The notes under the pieces are model-generated. The model was given only the letters and a program-made list of their open reading frames with translations, was not told the origin of the DNA and ran no database searches. DNA of 23,771 nt from Saccoglossus kowalevskii (lineage: Eukaryota > Hemichordata > Enteropneusta > Harrimaniidae), in assembly GCF_000003605.2 (NCBI RefSeq), contig NW_003123908.1, forward strand, positions 259,996-283,766, given 5' to 3'. The translations under genes were made by a program, and so were the position numbers. Shown piece by piece: positions 18,715 through 23,771 of this stretch (position 1 is the first letter of the stretch; the number at the start of each line of letters is the position of its first letter).

Positions 18715-21700
18715 TATAGTATCATCCATCATCACATGTAAATAATGGCGTATAGATTTCATCAACTACTCAGTGTTATCCATGGTTGCAGTGCTCAATA
18801 TTCAATACCGATAAATAGGGTCTTGACAAGGTATTACATGACAAGTACCATCAGATGCAATTGGAGGAAACAATTCAAGGAACAAGTTAGATATGTATAT
18901 ACATGTAATTCAAGTTACAAATTACCAAAACATAAATACCAGAGCAGAATTACCACAAACTACTTCAGCTTGAATACTCATGTTCGGAGATTAATGTGTA
19001 CCAAAACTGACAGAAACAACGAGCTACCTTTATCTTATGCTGATGTTGATACATGCGATTCAATATTCAATGTTGCATACTCAGATTTAGGAGATCGGAA
19101 TGGACCAGTATTACTGTTTCTTCATGGTTCACCAGGATCATTTAAAGACTTTTCTGCTATCTTACCATATTTGCCAAAAAAGGAATGTAGAATAATTCTT
19201 ACAAATTTCCCAGGTAAGACACCAATTAGCTGAAATTTTGGATTTTCATGCATTTATTTATATTCATGTAGGCATGACCCACAGTGGTCTAATAAGATTT
19301 TTAGCATAAGTTGCAATTATAATGCACCATAGGTTATACATGTAATGTGCATTTCAGTCTAATTATAGCTGTTCCCACAGCTAATATGCAGTAGCAATGT
19401 AAAATGCAAATCATTAAAAATGGGCATTAATGTTTAAATAGTATGATACCAAAAATTACTGCTGTTGGTCATTCATGTCAATGGTCTCCAAGATATTTGC
19501 TGACATAACAATATACCCGTACTTAATACCAAACAAGCAGTCTCTCGGCTGAGATAGCTCCGCTGTTAGCAATGCACGTTTCAATTAAGGAATAGAAGAT
19601 ATCATTAGAAAATGAACAATATGTATAGTATCAAAACTATCAGACTTGCGGTTTTCAACAAGAAGTCGAAAATATCACTTTTTACCAAAAATGACAAAAA
19701 TATTCACCAAAATTAGAAAATTGAAGATATCATTACAAAATGAACAAATCTGAGAGAGATCCACATGTAGTACCTATATATGTAATATCAAAGCAATTGG
19801 ACTTGCGGTTTTCAACAAGAAGTCAAAAATATCACTTTTTACCAAAAATGACAAAAATATTCACCAAAATTAGAGAATTGAAGATATCATTACAAAATGA
19901 ACATATCTGAGAGAGGTCCACATGTAGTACCTATATATGTAATATCAAAGCAATTGGACTTTGGACTCAAAAGTTTTAACATGATATAGAGAAGCAATAA
20001 ATCTAATCCCATTGGTGATTTGAATACTTATTGTCACATTGTTCATCAAAATCTCCAGAGGGGGTAGCTTTGGAATTATGTAAAGGCCAAATTACAATTC
20101 AAAATATTCAAAATTCTTCAGTATAAATCAATGTCTTATTTAGTGGATAACAGATTATTTGTTATCAAACTCAATAAATAAAAATTAAACATAAGCTATA
20201 TTGAAAGACAAAGTGAAGGTAAAATGTTTTCTACCATTCATATCACATACATTTTCTTACTTCATCACAGTACCATACTGACTTCTATTACAATTATACT
20301 TTTGTACTTTGTGTCATCAGGATATGGTTATTGTAATATACCTGTAAATTCTTCATTTGACTATACACCATCTGTAAAGGCCAAATTCATTAAAGACTTC
20401 CTTGAAACAATCCAAGTTGACAGGTAAGCATGCAGCTATCATCAATCCTCTGAATGCCAAACTGTTATTGCATTATACCGGTATATAATCTGAAGCCTTA
20501 GAATATCAGTTGCAAAAGGTGAGCATAATAATACTTCAAGTGATCGGCGAATCTACCATCTATGTAATACAAGATGAAGCTATCATGTTCTGAATTGCAC
20601 AGAACCATTACAGAATTATATGGGGAAATTTTGTAAGAAAAACTTTCTCAAATTGAATAATACTGTAAAATCTGTATTAGAAACCGCGGCTTCTATTAAA
20701 ATGGTACAAAGCAACAGAGGGGATGTGGCTTCTATTAGAGCATCTACACATATGAGAAATGGTAAATTTTAGATTCTCAATTATTCAAAAAGAATGGGTG
20801 CGACTTATATTAGGGATGCGGCTTCTAATACAGATTTTACGGTAAGTGTCAATAAAAGTCTTACTTATATTTTTTCAAAAATTTTAAAGTTTATTATGAA
20901 GTCAGTATACATGTAGTCACTGTTTTGTTGTTGAAATAATAAATATATACATTTAATTTGGCTGACCAATATTGACTGATATTAATTATTGAAACCTTAC
21001 TTTCAGGGTGAATGTGTTAGTGTCTCACAGTTTAGCAGCAACAACATCTACATATCTGTGCACTGAGTATGACATTGTTGACTCATGGGTGTCTATTGCC
21101 GGTGTTGGCACAAGACCACATCAGTGAGTACAATCCTGTAATATATATATCACACTTAGTTTCACTAGTCATTGATTATCACATATTATGTTTCATGTTA
21201 TGAATTTGCTTAGATTTGCTTTAAACAAATGTGTACTACTGCCCATATAAAGATTGGTGTCTAGCTGCCAATTTAAGTTAAGCTAGGTGATTATTTGACC
21301 ATGAAGGGCGAGTGAAATTTCATGCTCGATATTTCAATAAAGAAACAATAAAGATTACTGATATTGCTCTTGTTGCAAATTGATTATGCAAATTATATAA
21401 TATTATTATGCTAATTATTTACCATATTTGTGCTTTTACCTGAGGAAAGCATTGTATGCTGACCACTATTGCATAAATGTACTACCGGTACCCCTGGCAG
21501 AGAATAAATGTCACCAGTAAATATTCCTCCAGATACCTACCCGGTATATTCCTTCCAAAACGACAAGAATTTGATATCCCTTTTGCATTTTGCTAGTAAC
21601 TTTAATTCGTACAGACTAGATTTCTTTTTTGTTTTAGTTCCTGTTTTTTATATGTGTCTCAAACATGTCTGGTCTGAACACATTCAGACTTCACACATAC

Positions 21701-22900
21701 ATAATACATCTTGGGATACATATTTTATCTTTATTGTTTCATAATTCGATTCAAAGTGGCCGAATGGCAGTGATTTTTGAACTAAAAATTCAAAATTCTG
21801 TATTTCTGCATTTCTGGAATCAGATCTCAATTGTGCATACATGTAGTTAGAATTCGTTCAAACTGTCAAAATACATCGGACATCCTGGGATATTGATGCA
21901 CATCATTTGGGTTATCAGATCAGAATCAAGCCGATTCAAAACGGTAAATAACAGCAATGTTTGTGGTATTAACAAATGCTGTTCTAGATCTTTGCATGTC
22001 TCTGCCATGTCTTGACTGATTGCAATCAATCTTAACAACTACATTGTACATTAAGTCACTCATATTAATATGCAATTGTTTAAAGTTCTGATTTAAAATG
22101 TCTGATGCATTTCAAAGTTATTTACTATTGAACAATGATTACTTGTTTAGTATGGTAAGAGACATTTCCTGTGCTGACAAAAGATAGTGCTAAAATTAAG
22201 CTTGAAGAACTCCCTTTGTTGGTTTTCAAGAGTTGTTGTCAGGTGCTGAATGTGTCTAGCCCTCTTTTTCTAGATGCTAATTTAATGGTTAAAGGGTGGT
22301 GGTTGTCGCACTGTGCTTGTGCGACATTTGTGTTGATAAACATTGATTTTCCCACAATCCAATGCGCTCGTCTAATGAAAATCACAAGTATGAGGTTTGA
22401 CCTTGGCGCGACTTGCGCTAATTACCGCCGATGACTCCTTCGATACCATCCAATCATCTAAAAATATCTAATTAAAGCTTGGTAACGTCTCGGTTTGTAC
22501 TCTTTAATCTGCGCAACAGTCAAACTCGCCATCTTTGTTTATATGAGACCCATATATCTTGCGTATCCATGGCGCGACGACTTCCACCCTTTAACATTAC
22601 TATACATGTACACGTACATTTCATTGCAAGTAACCTCCACATGCCAAGGTGACCTGTGTATGGTCAGGAACACATAGTTTCATTAACTCCAATATACCGG
22701 TATGTATATCATTCCACAGCTTAATTAGACCATTCGGTTTGGTGAAATGTTTATCTTGGTTACTTCATAATTCACAACGTAATAAATTGATATATGGATT
22801 ACTTAGTGGACTTATTGTAAAGGCAACTGGTTTCAAAGTAGCTGATAAAAGTTATGCTGTCAATTCAACCCATGAGGTTGCTACTCTCAAGTTTGAGCAG
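18715..22900 (+). CDS. Alpha/beta-hydrolase paralog, exons 1-4, continues off the right edge
   Basis: Coding exons: 18745-19213, 20321-20423, 21007-21123, 22720-22900, all GT-AG, joining in frame to 290 codons. The first exon follows an acceptor (TTTATTTTTTCAG, 18714), so a 5' untranslated exon lies upstream; a TAA in frame 6 nt before the ATG fixes the start. Residues 1 to about 95 are rich in Arg, Lys, Ser and Tyr with almost no acidic residues, which suggests a mitochondrial presequence. Then come the oxyanion loop HGSPG (127-131) and nucleophile elbow SHSLA (Ser199). The exons with the catalytic Asp and His, present in the minus-strand paralog, are not found before the window ends. Intron positions and phases (1, 2, 2, 0) equal those of the paralog, so the two come from an old duplication. 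Function: serine hydrolase of unknown substrate, DUF1057-like by recall. Loss of the first Gly in the elbow makes activity less certain. Confidence 0.9.
18745..19213 (+). CDS. Hydrolase (plus) coding exon 1: presequence and oxyanion loop
   Basis: It encodes residues 1-157. Basic N-terminus (for example RVLTRYYMTSTIRCNWRKQF), then VDTCDSIFNVAYSDLGDRNG and VLLFLHGSPGSFKDF, matching the start of the minus-strand protein. The donor is CCAG-GTAAGA, phase 1. The exon is longer than its paralog counterpart by about 80 codons, all at the 5' side. Confidence 0.92.
19595..19970. repeat. 157-bp tandem repeat, about 2.4 units, in intron 1
   Basis: The word GACTTGCGGTTTTCAACAAG starts at 19643 and 19800, and the downstream counterpart of the first part recurs at 19957; GAAGATATCATTACAAAATG starts at 19723 and 19880. 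The last two units are nearly identical. The first (19595-19722) is about 29 bp shorter through an internal deletion. It lies in intron 1 of the plus-strand hydrolase. Confidence 0.9.
20321..20423 (+). CDS. Hydrolase (plus) coding exon 2
   Basis: 103 nt after acceptor TTTGTGTCATCAG, donor CAG-GTAAGC. It encodes residues 157-191 with FDYTPSVKAKFIKDF. Length and phases are identical to paralog exon 2. The open frame extends upstream of the acceptor to 20224, but that part is intron. Confidence 0.92.
20663..20842. mobile_element. TA-flanked MITE (Tc1/mariner-like) in intron 2
   Basis: A 180-bp element with terminal inverted repeats of about 25 bp: left CTGTAAAATCTGTATTAGAA, right (reversed) CCGTAAAATCTGTATTAGAA, both followed by RCCGC. 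TA dinucleotides flank it (20661-20662 and 20843-20844). Internal sub-repeats echo GGCTTCTATTAGA. A TA target site fits Tc1/mariner; family inferred. Confidence 0.8.
21007..21123 (+). CDS. Hydrolase (plus) coding exon 3: nucleophile elbow
   Basis: 117 nt after acceptor CCTTACTTTCAG, donor CA-GTGAGT (phase 2). It encodes residues 191-230 with VNVLVSHSLAATTSTYL. Ser199 is the nucleophile position; both glycines of the usual G-x-S-x-G are replaced (Ser197, Ala201). Confidence 0.92.
22289..22594. mobile_element. TTAA-flanked MITE, copy 2, in intron 3
   Basis: A 306-bp relative of the element at 1401-1697, bounded by TTAA (22289-22292 and 22591-22594). Left end AGGGTGGTGGTTGTCGCAC; right end, reversed, AGGGTGGAAGTCGTCGCGC. 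It inserted in the plus-strand hydrolase intron just before coding exon 4. Open frames inside (22171-22434, 22495-22677) are part of the element, not genes. Confidence 0.85.
22720..22900 (+). CDS. Hydrolase (plus) coding exon 4
   Basis: 181 nt after acceptor ATTCCACAG, donor CAG-GTATGT (phase 0). It encodes residues 230-290, starting LIRPFGLVKCLSWLL and ending VATLKFEQ, aligned with the cap exon of the paralog (LRPVPIIKY to FKIDFKL). Intron 4 runs beyond the window; no exon resembling the Asp exon was seen up to 23771. Confidence 0.9.
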
Positions 22901-22975
22901 GTATGTGGTGTTCTACCCCGTGGTGATATATATAATTGCTGTTTGACAATTTGAATTCAGATACCCGGTAATTGT

Positions 22976-23101
22976 TTAAAGCGCAGTGGTCATCGTGTGT
23001 TTGAATTTCATGTAAATAAGCAATGCATTTTATACGCATTGTAAATGTCGCTACGAGTTCAATATCGAACTGGACGCGACACGACGACTGTCGCCCTTTA
23101 A
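22976..23101. mobile_element. Small TTAA-flanked element, 126 bp, in intron 4
   Basis: TTAA at 22976-22979 and 23098-23101 flanks inverted ends AGCGCAGTGGTCATCGTGT and (reversed) AGGGCGACAGTCGTCGTGT, 13 of 19 matching. The ends resemble those of the two longer TTAA elements (AGGG...GTCGTCG). The interior has a CAATGC/GCATTG hairpin. It is probably a shorter, older member of the same group. Confidence 0.65.
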
Positions 23102-23771
23102 TTTCTTTGGATGTATTATATCCATTGATATCATTATGGGGGGGGGGGGTTTACCTGGTACAGGTTACAGGAAATAAAATGAAAGTTCCAGTTACAATAA
23201 AAATTAGATATTTACACTTTACAGATAAATCAAATTCCTAATTACATTTTACATTTTTATATGTAAAATATGTAAAATTGCAAATTGTGTACAAATTACG
23301 ACATTTAATGTGCTTTATACGCTTACAAACAATAATATCTTTGTACAAATTACAGACGAATAAAATTACAAAAAGCTGATTACATTTTTCACCTTGCCAA
23401 TGTTTACGAATTTAAGTTTTGTATTTATTTAAATTACATATTACGAAAATAAAAACAATTGATTACAGCTCACGAAAATAACCATTGCCGACCCTCATTA
23501 TAACCAGACTAATTTTGAAAAATTCATTGATGTTCAGAAAAAGTTGTTTATTGTATTATTTAAATCAGCCAATAGTGTCCATTCAACTTTCTTTGACATA
23601 TGAAATTATACATGTATATGCACTAATTTTGGATGGGAACAAAAATCTATAGTTCATAGTTGCTGGTGAAAAGTAAATTATAAAAAAAAGATAAAAAATT
23701 GGTCTAAAAATATATACATAGTGTGTTCAATAAGTTTGTGTCACATTACAAGTTAGACATACATTCAGAAT
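23102..23771. other. AT-rich right edge, intron 4 of the plus-strand hydrolase
   Basis: Contains an 11-base G run (about 23138-23148) and an AT-rich stretch with ATTTTACAT/ATGTAAAAT inverted words (about 23244-23280). No exon with the expected catalytic Asp region was found, so the gene's remaining exons must lie to the right. Confidence 0.6.

Noticed and set aside
22171-22677. Plus-strand frames of 87 and 60 codons in intron 3
   Set aside because: They fall mainly within the TTAA-flanked MITE and match its copy at 1401-1697 as non-coding sequence.

Overview
The window looks like nuclear DNA of an invertebrate animal. It is AT-rich, its genes are split by GT-AG introns with polypyrimidine acceptors, AATAAA signals follow the stop codons, and the spaces are full of short DNA-transposon derivatives, a LINE relic and tandem repeats. 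Nothing fixes the species. A marine lophotrochozoan or invertebrate deuterostome is my inference from the style of the repeats. No bacterial operon, rRNA or CRISPR array is present.

Layout. Positions 1-5850 hold no convincing complete gene: a promoter-like cluster near 850-890, a 297-bp TTAA-flanked inverted-repeat element (1401-1697), a possible minus-strand coding exon (3761-4021) and a TATA-rich stretch (4310-4370). Positions 5856-7126 are a 1.27-kb non-autonomous transposon with 35-bp terminal inverted repeats. At about 7285-8715 (+) lies an unrecognised gene with promoter-like, splice and poly(A) signals. It starts with a membrane anchor, but its reading frame carries an in-frame TGA and a frameshift. 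Positions 9047-15123 (-) hold a complete six-coding-exon alpha/beta-hydrolase gene (315 residues from the first Met). Positions 18715-22900 and beyond (+) hold a diverged paralog in head-to-head orientation, with its first four coding exons in view; the rest runs off the right edge.

The two hydrolases share all intron positions and phases that can be compared (phase 1, 2, 2, 0), exon 2 is 103 nt in both, and both have an unusual nucleophile elbow ending in Ala (G-H-S-L-A and S-H-S-L-A). They resemble the nematode-named DUF1057 alpha/beta-hydrolase group (recalled, not searched). The plus copy has a long basic N-terminus that looks like a mitochondrial presequence; the minus copy, as modelled, lacks it.

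Most introns of this gene pair carry an insertion or expansion. Examples are a 23-bp satellite of about 60 units filling minus-gene intron 2, a partial duplication of the nucleophile exon in intron 3, a hAT-like MITE and a LINE 3' end in intron 5, and a 157-bp tandem repeat, a TA-flanked MITE and TTAA-flanked MITEs in the plus gene. No dedicated novel system was found. The most notable items are the paralog pair with its altered catalytic motif, the intronic satellite, the family of TTAA elements and the interrupted membrane-anchored gene.
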